Shown here in pieces: positions 1 through 10,020 of a stretch of DNA of 64,000 nt. Source of the stretch: Anticarsia gemmatalis (lineage: Eukaryota > Arthropoda > Insecta > Lepidoptera > Erebidae); contig NC_134745.1 in NCBI RefSeq assembly GCF_050436995.1, positions 682,001-746,000 on the forward strand, in the 5' to 3' direction. The position numbers were made by a program, and so were the translations under genes. Position 1 is the first letter of the stretch, and each line of letters starts with the position of its first letter. A model generated the notes under the pieces. It was not told the origin of the DNA, ran no database searches, and saw nothing but the letters and a program-made list of their open reading frames with translations.

Positions 1-397
1 TAAATACAATTATATCATAGGGATAATATGGGACGATGTGATAATTATTATTGTTTGTTTTATTAAAGTGTTTTGAAAAATTGCTAAGTTAGTAATTAAT
101 TTTATTTTACAAATGTGTCAAAGCTTTGTTAAAGATAAACTCTATATTTTTGGAAATGACACAGAAACCATCTTTAAATTACTGAATAATTCTAATACGA
201 TGATTTTTCGGTTATCAGGCTTAACTTAAGTTTTTATTTCGAAAGAATCCTGTAGCTGTATGTCTGTTAAGCAGTAATAAAAACATACTTCTGGATGATT
301 TGTCTATACTGCTATTGTAGAGAAAATAAAAAACATTGCCTAAATACAAAATAACTCGTAATTCTTAATCACTAAAAACTATTTCTGGTCTTATTAA
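1..397. other. AT-rich intergenic DNA, nothing recognised
   Basis: No open frame, RNA gene or repeat could be supported in this stretch. The sequence is AT-rich with stops in all frames. Confidence 0.5.
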
Positions 398-523
398 CCC
401 ACGCTAACTACCGACCGGCATACTTAATCTGCCAGTACTAAACAATATCAGTATGCACAGTACCTGAGCACTTCATCACGTTTCAAAAAGGTTTGCCGGT
501 CTGTACAGTGGGTAGTGGGTAGT
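398..523. repeat. Possible short inverted-repeat element
   Basis: The left edge (CCCACGCTAACTACCGACCGGC) is loosely matched in inverted orientation by the right edge (GCCGGTCTGTACAGTGGGTA). This would fit an old MITE of about 125 bp. The arms contain several mismatches and no clear target duplication was found, so it is a weak call. Confidence 0.25.
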
Positions 524-699
524 AAAGGTTAAAGGTCATTTGTCGCGAATAACAATAGGCTAATGGATTATAGTTTGTTTTTGATAATGGCACTAAAATT
601 AGAATAGATAGTTTAGGATCAATGTTAGTCTTAGGGTGAGAGATCTACGACCTAAGGCATCCTAAGCGCTATATAATACAATACGTTATTAATTAATAG

Positions 700-835
700 C
701 ATGTTTGGCACAGTGATTAACGTGGTTGTATCGCCTGTAGTGTACCGTACCAAAGCGCCACGTGTGGTGGGTTCGAATCCAACTCATTATAAATATTTAT
801 TTGATGAGCACGAGTATTTGTTTAGAGACAGAACA
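700..835 (+). repeat. tRNA-derived SINE
   Basis: An A-box-like TGGCACAGTGA at 706-716 and a perfect B box GGTTCGAATCC at 770-780 have the spacing of a pol III promoter. They are followed by an unrelated body (GATGAGCACGAGTATTTGTT) typical of insect tRNA-headed SINEs. The cloverleaf is not intact, so this is not a working tRNA. Confidence 0.6.
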
Positions 836-964
836 GTGAATTTATGTATGTATTAAAAGAATATAAATATGAAAATCTGCTGCTTGGTTGCTATAGTACA
901 AGTTGTTCTCTAGCTGTGCTTAGTTTGTAATCAAATGACCGTGTGTGAGTTTATTTATTTATCT

Positions 965-1035
965 AATAACATACGGGAATTAACGCGCACGTGCATTTTT
1001 CCTTACGTTTTGGCGCAGGATGTACTGTCGTCGGT
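965..1035 (+). repeat. Interspersed repeat J, copy 1
   Basis: The stretch contains GGGAATTAACGCGCACGTGC followed by TTACGTTTTGGCGCAGG. The same order of motifs recurs at 33210-33312 and 37435-37512, so it is a dispersed repeat. The class is unknown. Confidence 0.45.
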
Positions 1036-1321
1036 TCAAGCTAGATCAATCCAGATCGGCTTCACTCCTTTTTATGTGACCTCAGTCACGAATCATAGAA
1101 GGAAATATATAACTATGCATAATTTTGTGGTGAATGCATTGAACAAGCATCAGCAAAGGAAAACCCATCAGACACCAGGAAAAGTGAATTGACGTCAAAC
1201 GGACATTATGAAGGATAAGTAAAATGGGGTGATTTTGAGTAAGTGTAGGTATTCTGTTTAATCGGTCTATCTTTTAAACCTTCCATGTAGCCCGTCGTTA
1301 GTCAAGCGATTTTGAATGTGA

Positions 1322-1551
1322 TCCTACTAATATTATAAATGCGAAAGTTTGTGAGAATGTATGTATGTATGGATGTTTGTTACTCTTTCACGCAAATACT
1401 ACTGAACCGATTACGATGAAATTTGGTATATAATATAGGTAGCGGAAGACCCAGAATAAAACATAGGCTACTTTTTATCTCGGAGTTTTCGAGGGATCGG
1501 GATTTACACGGGAAGGGTTTTCACGCAGACGAAGTGGCGGGCAGCCTCTAG
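1322..1551 (+). mobile_element. Non-autonomous Helitron-like element
   Basis: The element starts with TC (TCCTACTAATATTATAAATG) and ends with CTAG. It is flanked by A on the left (1321) and T on the right (1552), which is the Helitron insertion rule. The interior carries the usual lepidopteran motif of GTTACTCTTTCACGCAAA followed by an ACTGAACCGATT-type stretch. There is no coding capacity. Confidence 0.65.
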
Positions 1552-1921
1552 TTCATAATCAATCTACAGACATCTATCTGCCTCAACTCAAGTGTTCAGT
1601 TGCAATGCTACAGTTAACTTCTTATCGTTATATATCTAATGGTTAACACCAATCACTAATTAACAAAACACTAACATATTTAATTATCAATATCTGTTCG
1701 ACAGTTCTACAAGTTATCGCGAAAATTCAGCCAGTCGCGGGTCCTTGAAATTACACACTCGTTTTATCATTAACAATGTTTTTTCCCATGGATAGAGGAC
1801 TAACATATAGCCATTATATACCAGACACGCTACGAAATTATGAGCTAGTTTTAAGAACACTTTAATACAAGCTAGAAACACCTAAAAGCAAAGACCACAC
1901 TAATTTCCCCCTTAACAATGT
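1552..1921. other. Intergenic DNA, nothing recognised
   Basis: AT-rich sequence between repeats. No gene or repeat family was identified. Confidence 0.4.
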
Positions 1922-2085
1922 TAGTCTCATATAACAGGGGCGAGCTTATTACCATATCCAGGGCAAGCTATCAACTTCCAGGCTACTTTTTTGAACATTA
2001 TAGGTAATACAAAATAAAAAAGTCTACAAAGCCCGAACGGGGAATCGAATCCTTGACATCATGATCAGCAGGCCGAAAATACCAA
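1922..2085 (-). repeat. SINE family B, partial copy
   Basis: The motif GGGGCGAGCTTATTACCATA is followed downstream by CCCGAACGGGGAATCGAATC, which read on the - strand is a degenerate tRNA-like head with a B box. Related copies lie near 22600, 31905, 59395, 60345 and 62455. This is the common lepidopteran SINE-like repeat read from its tail. Confidence 0.5.
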
Positions 2086-2721
2086 AAATGTTCGAAAAAG
2101 CCTTGTACAAATACATTAATACGCGTGCTAATAAACGGGTATACGAGTACAGCCTTCACAAGCCCCTAGGGCCTGGTCCCGCAGTATTTGGGTCAAGGGA
2201 CCACCTTGTCTCGTGGAACCGCGGCGGTCTATCAAATTATTTGTTATTTACCGTTATGGGAATGTTTTACAATGACCTTGAATGGACGGAGCAAGGGTTA
2301 TGGGGAATTGTTAAATGGTTTATTGCGAGGTTGAGATGATGGCTGAAACAGCCTTCGTGGAAAACTGTTTTACTGGAATAGTAGTCATTCTTTTTAAGTT
2401 TTTATAGGTTTGCATGCAGCTTTAGTTTCTTATTTAGTTAGCAATATATAGTTCATAAATAAATTATCGGGTTTTTTAACGATAAAACCGATTCTAAAGA
2501 TATATTCTGCTGCGGTAAGGGACAGGACAAACAGTTGGTGGTATTTTAAAAGCAATTAAATCAATTAACAAGATCTATCTAGTTTAGTTAGCTATCAACA
2601 AAATAGTTTTGATTAGAAAAAAAATCTTAAAGTCCTTTGACATTTTTATTTTGGATCAAAGTTTCAAGCAACGGTAAATATTGCTAAGATGACTTATGTT
2701 ACATCGAATCACGTTTTTCTC

Positions 2722-2828
2722 AAAGAGGTAGGCAGAGACCAAAAATACGTGGTACGATCCTTACAAACTCCCCTCACCTCATTCACATCCATACATCTTG
2801 TCATACAGGACCGTCGGTAAAATTATGT
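2722..2828 (+). repeat. Interspersed repeat R, copy 1
   Basis: GTAGGCAGAGACC, then TGGTACGATCCTTACAAACT, then TCACATCCATACATCTTGTC occur in this order. The same block is found at six other places in the window in either orientation. The class is not known; it is common in Lepidoptera. Confidence 0.6.
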
Positions 2829-3189
2829 CTAGTGAAGCACACATTGTGTTCTCAAGGAAAATCTTACAAGGAATTAAGTGGCAACGTTAAGGAAAACGTT
2901 TTGTTATTTATTAATATAGAAATTATACGTGTTACGTGTATGTGACGTATTTTTGTAAATACCGTACAAAATTGGGATTATACATTTGTAACGCTCATCA
3001 TTTTGCCATCGAGGTCATTGTTGTACATATAATGTTCTAAGTTATACGATTTCTTTATTAATCTATATTGCAAAAAGGTTATCATGCAATTAATCAATCA
3101 AATTAATTAGCAATATTTGTTTTTTGTATTAGAACCCAAACCATGGACCTAATGTTATCAATGCACGTACTGGTTTTTACCTTTGATAC

Positions 3190-3310
3190 AATTTATAATT
3201 GTGGATCGCACAAATAATAATTGTCCCGTGTGGGAATCGAATCCACGACCTCCCGACGCAATGGTAGCGGCGTGGTGATACAAACCACTGCGCCACGGAG
3301 ACAGTCAAAA
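3190..3310 (-). repeat. tRNA-derived SINE family A, copy 1 (head)
   Basis: Read on the - strand it begins GACTGTCTCCGTGGCGCAGT, has the B box region GGTCGTGGATTCGATTCCC and continues into TTATTTGTGCGATCC. The head resembles a tRNA but the body is unrelated, as in a SINE. The 3' part found in other copies is missing. Confidence 0.75.
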
Positions 3311-3948
3311 TCAAATAGCCTTACGATTTACGATTTGCGACTATAGCAAGGCGAAATTTTTTCGCCATACCATTACGCAGACATACACTGACAACAAATA
3401 CAGCAGAGGAATCCTAAGGTATGCTGAGACTTGCTAGAGAATTCATTGCAACAGCCTGATCCTCAAGTTTGGGCAACGTAACTAGCGAGATAATATATAG
3501 TGAGGTATCCTTTTGCCTGCCCTCCATTGCCAAAGAATTTCGAATAATACTCGTCTTCAGGTATGCCTTAAGGTAGCGAAACCTACGTAAGCGTCCTTAC
3601 AAGCTGCGATAGTCTTGACTAGTCGTATAGTGCCAATGATAAGCATTTTGCCTTGCTTTGCTCTATATTAATCTTATTCCTAATCGATAGGTTTAGGTAC
3701 AGCCGAAAATATCCTCCAATTTTTCATGCCTAAGTATAACTTAGTTTCAAAATATAGTAACTTAGGCACTCAACAACAATGATACAATACTCGCTATCTG
3801 ACAACTGTTATCGCTAATGCAACGGACGTACGCCGCAGCTATTTTTATATATATTTATCAATTCAACACACACTCTATATGATTGTGATTATTAGAATGT
3901 TGCGTATTACTCCTCACTACTTGTTTTGTAATATAATAATAAATTTAA
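3311..3948. other. Intergenic DNA, nothing recognised
   Basis: No coding frame or repeat could be supported. Confidence 0.4.
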
Positions 3949-4090
3949 CCCATTAATGTCCCACTGTTGGGCAAGAATCTCCTCTCGTAATGAGGAAGAG
4001 GTTAGGTCTCGAGACGCTAGCCAAGTGCAGATTGGAGACATCGCATACCTTCAAGAACTGTATTGAAGGTATAACAGTAATGAAACTACA
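3949..4090 (-). repeat. LINE 3' tail fragment
   Basis: GTCCCACTGTTGGGC, preceded by TTAACCCATTAAT, is the inverse of the GCCCAGCAGTGGGAC tail of lepidopteran non-LTR elements. Other copies lie at 17398, 29700, 36590 and 40868. Only the 3' end is present. Confidence 0.55.
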
Positions 4091-4200
4091 AATAAATACA
4101 GAGTATATCCCCGCACAGACTAAGGACACCTAATTGCCTGGATCGCGAATCGAATCTACGACCTTGCAATCAGCAGTCTTTTACGGGATGGAAGCAGTTG

Positions 4201-4240
4201 ATAAAGTAATACACGTATTGATAAAGTAATACACGTATTG
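4201..4240 (+). repeat. Perfect 20-bp tandem duplication
   Basis: The 20-base unit ATAAAGTAATACACGTATTG is present twice head to tail without mismatch. It looks like a recent local duplication. Confidence 0.9.
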
Positions 4241-4599
4241 ATATAAAGCTCATACTCTATGGCAATCTAAACTATAAAATTTAGCAAAAATGTGTGTCTA
4301 TGTGCTTATGTAATTGATTCTTCAAAACCAGTTAAGAAGTTTTTGCGTGAAATATGACATACACACATTGCCATTAATAGTATTATTTACTAAACTACAG
4401 TTAGCTGAACCCCTAAAAAGACGCATTGAACATAATAAACATTGGTGCTTATCCCTATAGCCTCAAAAAGCTCCATAAAGAAGTGTAACCTAAATAAACA
4501 ATAGTGTAAATTATTAATATTAATAGTGTTTTGATCCGATATTGAGTTAGGATTATAACGTGACAAACAAACTGACTTAAAGGCGAATATTTTACTTTT

Positions 4600-4795
4600 A
4601 GGTCGCCACGCCGATACCACTGCGTCGGGAGGTCGTGGGTTCGATTCCCATACGGAGCAATTATTTGTGCGATCCATAAATAGTTGTTTCGGGTTGTGCT
4701 TTGTGTCCGTTGTTTGTATGTTTGTAGAAGTCCTCGCGACACAAGAGCAATTCTTAGTGCGGGAGTTGTCTTTAAAAAAAAAAGACAAAGGGATC
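4600..4795 (+). repeat. SINE family A, copy 2
   Basis: The 5' end of the head is lost; the copy starts at GGTCGCCACGCCGATACC. It retains the B box GGTTCGATTCCC, the hairpin-like body around TTATTTGTGCGATCC and the conserved tail GTGTCCGTTGTTTGTATG, then GTGCGGGAGTTGTC and an A-rich end. Short open frames on both strands here are repeat, not genes. Confidence 0.8.
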
Positions 4796-5348
4796 CTAGT
4801 TTGGTTCTAATATACTCAACAGATGCTGGCACTCTGACTCTTTCACTGTTCTTAGAACTGTTTTCAGAAGACTCGGCGACTGCAAGGTTTATCACGATGT
4901 TTTCCTTTACAGTTAAAACTAGAGATAATCATTTCTAAAAGAAACGTAATTTAAATCAAAGCATCTCACGTTCGTAATTTTTGGGTGATTTAAAAACGCA
5001 GAAACTGTTCTAGCCCCTCCAAACTTACTTATCAGTAACTTTTTATGTAAATAAGTGATTCGGAAATACGGTAATAGCTATAAGCATTAGTTTTACTTAA
5101 CAGGATATATTTCTCAAACGTAAATACAGTCTTAAAGCATGGTGACAAACAAAAGCCTTTGGACACGATTAACATTGTGATCAAAACAAGTTTCGCGTAA
5201 AGTTTTGAGGTCAATGACCGCACTAGATACGAATTAAGTACTAGGAATAAATGAGTTATTGTGGAAAGAGCCTCTTTCATTTAGTTGAATCATTTGTATA
5301 CTTTCGTCAGAATTTAAAGTTTTGTGTCAACGTGAATTTTATTCTAAA

Positions 5349-5584
5349 CTAGCTGACCCGCGCAACTTCGCTTGCGTCACATAAGAGAATGGGTCAACAT
5401 TTTCCCCGTTTTTGTAACATTTTTTACTGGTATTCTGCTCCTATTGGTCGTAGCGTGATAGGTCCTTTCTCGATAAATTGACTATCTAACACTGAAATAT
5501 TTTTTTAAATCGGTCCAGTAGTTCCTGAGATTAGCGCGTTCAAACAAACAAACAAACTCTTCAGCTTTAGAATATTAGTATAGA
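5349..5584 (-). mobile_element. Non-autonomous Helitron-like element
   Basis: On the - strand it begins with TC after an A (5585), reads TCTATACTAATATTC, has the motif of repeated GTTTGTTTGT, and ends GCGGGTCAGCTAG followed by T. The TC start, CTAG end and A/T flanks fit the Helitron rule. Confidence 0.65.
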
Positions 5585-5930
5585 TTTTTATAACTAACCT
5601 TAAATCTATTATCACCATGAAGTTAGGGGCTCAGAACCACCATTTATGTTTTCCACTCTTCTTAATACTCGCACCTAAAAAGAAATTTCAGTTTGCATAA
5701 CTTCTACAAACATACAAATAACGGGCGCTAAGTACAAGACAACTATTAATTTGTAGATCGTTAACATTTATAAAGATATAAACGTGACTCTTTATAAAAT
5801 GGAATTTGGTTACCAGTCAAATATCCAATCGCTATTTTTTTAAACCCATAGTATGTTAAATGCATTTTCTCTGCAGACTTTTCCTACTGAAAGTATAAAT
5901 AGACATGATATTTGGCAGTGCACCGGCATG

Positions 5931-6002
5931 AGCAGAGTGGCGCAGTGGAAGCGTGCTGGGCCCATAACCCAGAGGTCCGTGGATCGAAACCACGCTCTGC
6001 TA
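5931..6002 (+). tRNA. Initiator tRNA-Met (anticodon CAT)
   Basis: This is a 72-base gene with a complete cloverleaf. The acceptor strands AGCAGAG and CTCTGCT pair fully. The A box GTGGCGCAGTGG is present, the anticodon arm CTGGGCCCATAACCCAG carries CAT, and the T arm is CGTGG-ATCGAAA-CCACG. The three G:C pairs at the base of the anticodon stem (GGG/CCC), the A1:U72 end pair and the AUCGAAA T loop identify the eukaryotic initiator rather than the elongator Met tRNA. It decodes the start codon in 43S complexes. The T stem differs from the usual initiator (CGUGG in place of the common GAUGG type) but remains paired. The downstream sequence is followed shortly by a T-rich run suited to pol III termination. 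Confidence 0.93.
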
Positions 6003-6136
6003 TGAGGACATTTCCCCTCCTTTTTTAAAATATTTTATAGATTAAGCGAAAATCTTGAACATAATTATGACTATGATTTCAAAGACAGACATATGTTTAA
6101 CAAAAATATAATATTTTTACAATTCTATATCGCTTA

Positions 6137-6254
6137 CCCCCGGTTTCTGAGGTATATTAAGCGGTAGTTTATCTATTCAAGGGCGTTAAAACTCATATAA
6201 ACGAAACGCAATTGAATAGATAAACTACCGCTAAATGTACTCAGAAACCGGGGG
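6137..6254. mobile_element. Harbinger-type MITE, TTA target duplication
   Basis: A near-palindromic 118-bp element has perfect terminal repeats CCCCCGGTTTCTGAG / CTCAGAAACCGGGGG. It is flanked by TTA on both sides (6134-6136 and 6255-6257). The internal arms GCGGTAGTTTATCTATTCAA and their inverse also pair, so the whole element can fold as one hairpin. Degraded relatives are at 32618-32735 and 35925-36000. The TTA duplication suggests mobilisation by a PIF/Harbinger transposase. Confidence 0.8.
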
Positions 6255-6259
6255 TTAGG

Positions 6260-7260
6260 AATTCTAATATACATACTTATCTGAAAAGCCCTTATAAACG
6301 CTGTGTTTATTTCCTCAAATTCATATCTTACATTATATAATTAATCTCAGATTGAATCCAGTAGTAAAGTATTTAGGAAATTTTAGTTCAACCATTGCAC
6401 AAAAAAGGTATAACATGTTCAAAAAGGTGTACACTGTACAAAAGTTTAACGTCTGTAGTAGTTAGGAACTAGTTTGTAACAGAATAGCCATTGTTTCAAC
6501 TGTGTTGTACAACTTTACCGATATTCATGAAAAATAGATTGGTTATATCGAGGTCACTCGTCTGACGCTAGGATGTTAGCGCCTTTGCACATTGGCGAAT
6601 GCCATACGATTTTTTTCTGTTAAATTCTCTTTCAATTTATCTATCCTTGAAAATATTCCTACTTTTAATCATTGTTTTGTAGATTATTCGCGTTCTTAAA
6701 TTCAAGTTTTTAATAATACTACTTGACTTCTAAACTTCCTCGTTTTTGATTGAAGGGATATGTGCATTTATCTAATCTAGTGCAATTTGGCCGAAACGTC
6801 AGGCAAATCAAAGTTAATATTAGGTAATTCAACTATTTTAGTAATTTCTTTGTATTGCAGTGTCTCATAAAACGTAGGCACAATAAACAAATTTGTTGTA
6901 TTATCGTATAAAAGGCTTTGCATTCAAACGTACATATCTTAAGTTAAGGATTGCACTTACTTTACGATTCCTACGTGAGATGCGTAAAAAGCATCCTTAG
7001 TACATTGAACCTTTTATTTACTACGTCTTTAAAGCGAGTACATAAAGTTGAACCTACATAAATACTATCGGATATTTATTTATCTTGTAAATTTATATCA
7101 AACCGCTGGCAAGATGACTTGTATAATTGTTATCATATTAGCAGTTATTAATTTTTTTTATAGAAAACCCTGACTAGTTGTAATTCATAATACACATTTT
7201 ACCTCGAAATTACGCTCTTTTGTTCATATCCTTTAAAAAAAGTCAACTCTTTTAAATTGC
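6260..7260. other. Intergenic DNA, nothing recognised
   Basis: One kilobase of AT-rich sequence without a supported gene, RNA or recognised repeat. Confidence 0.4.
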
Positions 7261-7261
7261 T

Positions 7262-7458
7262 CTTGTGTCGCGGGGACTTTTACAAACATACAAACAAAGG
7301 AAACAAAGTACTACCAAATTCAAATCCAAAATATCCTTTATTTGGTAAACTTTTTACAAAGTATTTGAAATTTGGGAATCGAACCCACGACTTCTCGACG
7401 CACTGGTAGTGGCGTAGTGTGCATGACCACCTTAACCACTGCGCCACGGAGGCCGCGC
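7262..7458 (-). repeat. SINE family A, variant copy
   Basis: On the - strand the tRNA-like head GCCTCCGTGGCGCAGTGG and B box GTGGGTTCGATTCCC are kept, and the tail GTTTGTATGTTTGTAAAAGT is kept. The middle is replaced by unrelated sequence ending near TTTACCAAATAAAGG. It may be a chimeric SINE subfamily. Confidence 0.65.
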
Positions 7459-7685
7459 ATAAAAATATTACAAGCAATTTTTGAGCTTATCGCGAACAAA
7501 TAGACGAACGCGTTGAAGGACATATTTTCGTATACGTAGTGATACGCACATGTAGACATACACTTTAACACCAAAACAAACAATTTAATTGTTTTAAACG
7601 TAACCATCAACAACTATTGAGCACAATTGACTTGTTTACTTCGGTTTTTTAAAAACAACTTTATAACGTACAAGGTACCTAAAAA

Positions 7686-7825
7686 GCTGTGATAGCCGAG
7701 TGGTTTAAGTTGGCACCTCCCATGCAAGTGGTCCCAAGTTCAAACCCGCAACACACCAATGACTTTTCGAAATGTTATGTGTGCATACGGTGAATGAAAA
7801 CGTCATGATGAAATTCGAATGCCTT
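7686..7825 (+). repeat. tRNA-derived SINE, second family
   Basis: The head TGATAGCCGAGTGGTTTAAG is a good A box, and the following GGCACCTCCCATGCAAGTGG resembles a tRNA anticodon region. The B box is decayed (AAGTTCAAACCC). The body ACACCAATGACTTTTCG and GTGAATGAAAACGTCATGA are typical of a widespread lepidopteran SINE. Confidence 0.6.
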
Positions 7826-8024
7826 ATCTTTGCTTAAGTTCCTACGCTGGCCAAATTCTGGTTTAGGGACTTTAGGAACGCAAGGATTCAAGGTCAGGAT
7901 ATTTTCTCGACGAATTAAAGGCTCGCCGATCTGCTGCCATTGTGTCTATTTATATTTGTGGTAAACTCACATACCCACACTGCACAGTTCTCTGCTAAAT
8001 TTGGCTATATGAGCCATCGTGCGC

Positions 8025-8100
8025 ATCAGCGCCAATTTGATTAGAGGTCGAAGTGGTCGCCATGGCCGAAATCGGTCGGATAGATCATCATCATCATTAT
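8025..8100. repeat. Retroelement tail with ATC microsatellite
   Basis: GGCCGAAATCGGTCGGATAG is followed by an (ATC)n run at about 8084-8096. This fits the end of an RTE-like or SINE element. Only the terminal part is recognisable. Confidence 0.3.
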
Positions 8101-8499
8101 TTTCCTTTACCGTACTGGGTTTTGTATTTATAATAATATGGACCTGCGTGTCTGATTTAAAGAAATATATAAAATAAAAATTTTACTCGACTGAAAATAA
8201 GAAAATTTTTTGACCTGTTGCAACGCCACATTATAATATTGTGTGTACAAGTCGCAAAAAATGGTTAAGTGATAATCATAATCTTGAAAAGTTAATTTGA
8301 GCCCTTGGCTGCATGGAAAGTAAATGCGTATATGTATATGATTCAGCTAACTAGCTATTGTTAACTACACCATGCAGTATAATGTATTATTTTCCTGAAA
8401 TCATTACGTAAATAGAAACCACAGTTACATTTTCCAATACGCGATAACTGCTTTTTATCTTTATTTATAAATTCCCTATGTAATTTCACTTTCGACGCA

Positions 8500-8535
8500 G
8501 TTTTTTGTGTCCGTTGTTTGTATGTTTGTTAAGAC
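8500..8535 (+). repeat. SINE family A tail fragment
   Basis: TTTGTGTCCGTTGTTTGTAT matches the tail of the complete family A copies. Nothing else of the element is present. Confidence 0.5.
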
Positions 8536-8967
8536 AGGATTACATATTTATTTATATTTTATATTCAACACTAATTAATACAATTAGCTCAACAGATGTA
8601 ATTTTGATTATTGTTTTCAAAAATTAGTTGTGTATGAACAGAAAAAACTCATAAATATATTTTTGCCCCGACATTGCGTGGCATTAGCATACACAGAAGC
8701 GGTCATGTTTGATAGTAGTAATATGACGAATGCACTAAATACCTAGTACATATGTTTGTCTTGTGGTTAATACATACCTACGTCAGTTATATTCCCTTGA
8801 ACTGAGACTTGTCATCTCCTAAGTTTAGTGTTTACATTTATTTATTACTTGAAATCATGGAATTTATGCTTAAATTATAAATTCGTGTTATGAATGGATG
8901 ATGACGGAAATATGCGATAGGAAAATTTAATTGTAAATATGTAATACCAAAGAACAAGTACTATTGC

Positions 8968-9040
8968 TATGACGTAATGGCCTAGTGGTTAAAGTGTTTA
9001 TCGTGCTACCGATGTAAGCGTTGATTTGGCGGGTTAATTT
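8968..9040 (+). repeat. tRNA-like SINE head, decayed
   Basis: TAATGGCCTAGTGGTTAAAG is a clear tRNA A box and D arm. The B box downstream is not intact. It is a SINE fragment rather than a tRNA gene. Confidence 0.4.
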
Positions 9041-9719
9041 TTAATGATACGTCAAACGATTTTGGTAAAAATTTAGCATGGGAGCTGAAGACTCAGGATG
9101 AACCTAGGGTACTTAATCTTTGGATATCCAAGCGAACGGAATCGCCAATCAGTTAATAAGTCAATATGTTTTAAAGATGATTTAAAATTTAAGAACAATG
9201 GATTTTTAATTGAGACATGTGTGGAACACTTCAATTAAATGTATTTATAACATTATTGTTGTATAAAACATATTGTTTCTCTTTATAAAAATAAGAAATT
9301 GACACCTTGGTGAGTAACAGTCGGTACTTTGACAAAGGCATTAATTTAAAGACTTTATCCCTAATGTGTGTATTTTCTCTAATGAAAAATTATAAAATAA
9401 TTCAAAAGAGGACTGGGTGTGTGGTATACAGAAATATTTATTACGAGTAAGAATCAAACCAAAACTATGGAACTTTCACTATTATATCTTATAATTATTA
9501 TTGAACATTAATTTAATAATTCAGACTGACATTGTAAAAATAATTAATCTAAAAATATCTCAAAAAAAAACACACACATTTTACCCGCGACCCTTAAAAA
9601 CCGAATCAATTTATAACAATTTTGTTCCTACTAATTGCGTTACACCGACAGTTAAAAAAACCAACCCTTCATCCTTTAGGTGATTGTATTTTTTATATTT
9701 CGTAATTTGATTATTGAGC
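9041..9719. other. Intergenic DNA upstream of the + strand gene
   Basis: AT-rich with no recognised gene. Short open frames here have no coding character. Confidence 0.4.
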
Positions 9720-9972
9720 AATCAAGTGCAGACGTCCCTTATGTGGTGGACTATAGAAAAAGCCATGGCAATAGAGGGTATGAGGTGAGGGGGAGGTCTG
9801 TCGTGTGGGAGCGTTCGGCACTCCCGGCGACGCGAGTAAAGCGAGTGAAGCGACATTCCCTCAGTGAGTGCCACAGCAAGCGCACGCTTGTTTCCCGAGC
9901 CAAGTCGACTCACACGCGATCGTGATATAAACATATTTGCTTGTTTTGTGGTGAATTCATTTGCTAAATAAA
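9720..9972 (+). promoter_or_regulatory. CpG-rich 5' region of the unnamed + strand gene
   Basis: This stretch is much richer in G, C and CpG than its surroundings, for example GGCGACGCGAGTAAAGCGAG. It lies immediately before a coding exon with a good start context. It probably holds the transcription start and 5' UTR. A GTGTGGGAGC at about 9804 is a relaxed, not strict, Su(H)-type site. An open frame runs through it but does not continue in frame into the coding exon and is not called. Confidence 0.45.
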
Positions 9973-10020
9973 ATGGTGCTTTCCGATTTTTTGACGGAGA
10001 CTCGAAGGCGATGGCTTAAG
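9973..10020 (+). CDS. Unrecognised basic/acidic protein, coding exon 1 of 2
   Basis: This exon holds the first 16 codons, MVLSDFLTETRRRWLK. The ATG sits in AAATAAAATGG, with A at -3 and G at +4, a good animal start context, and directly follows a CpG-rich upstream stretch. The exon ends AAG|GTGAGA, a strong splice donor in phase 0. It joins exon 2 (25057-25551) after a 15 kb intron to give a 180-residue protein. Residues 11-33 across the junction carry twelve Arg or Lys, mixed with W14, L15, F18, L20 and F21, so the N-terminus could form a basic amphipathic helix that binds membrane or nucleic acid. No family was recognised. The exon pairing rests on matching phase and good splice signals, not on a transcript, so extra exons in the intron cannot be excluded. 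Confidence 0.75.

Noticed and set aside
4390..4938. Open frames of up to 146 codons on both strands
   Set aside because: They run through a SINE family A copy; the same peptide pieces (SVWESNPRPPDA-like) recur at every other copy.
9680..9925. 81-codon + strand open frame before the novel gene
   Set aside because: It does not read in frame into the exon starting at 9973 and its composition follows the CpG-rich promoter-like sequence; treated as 5' region.
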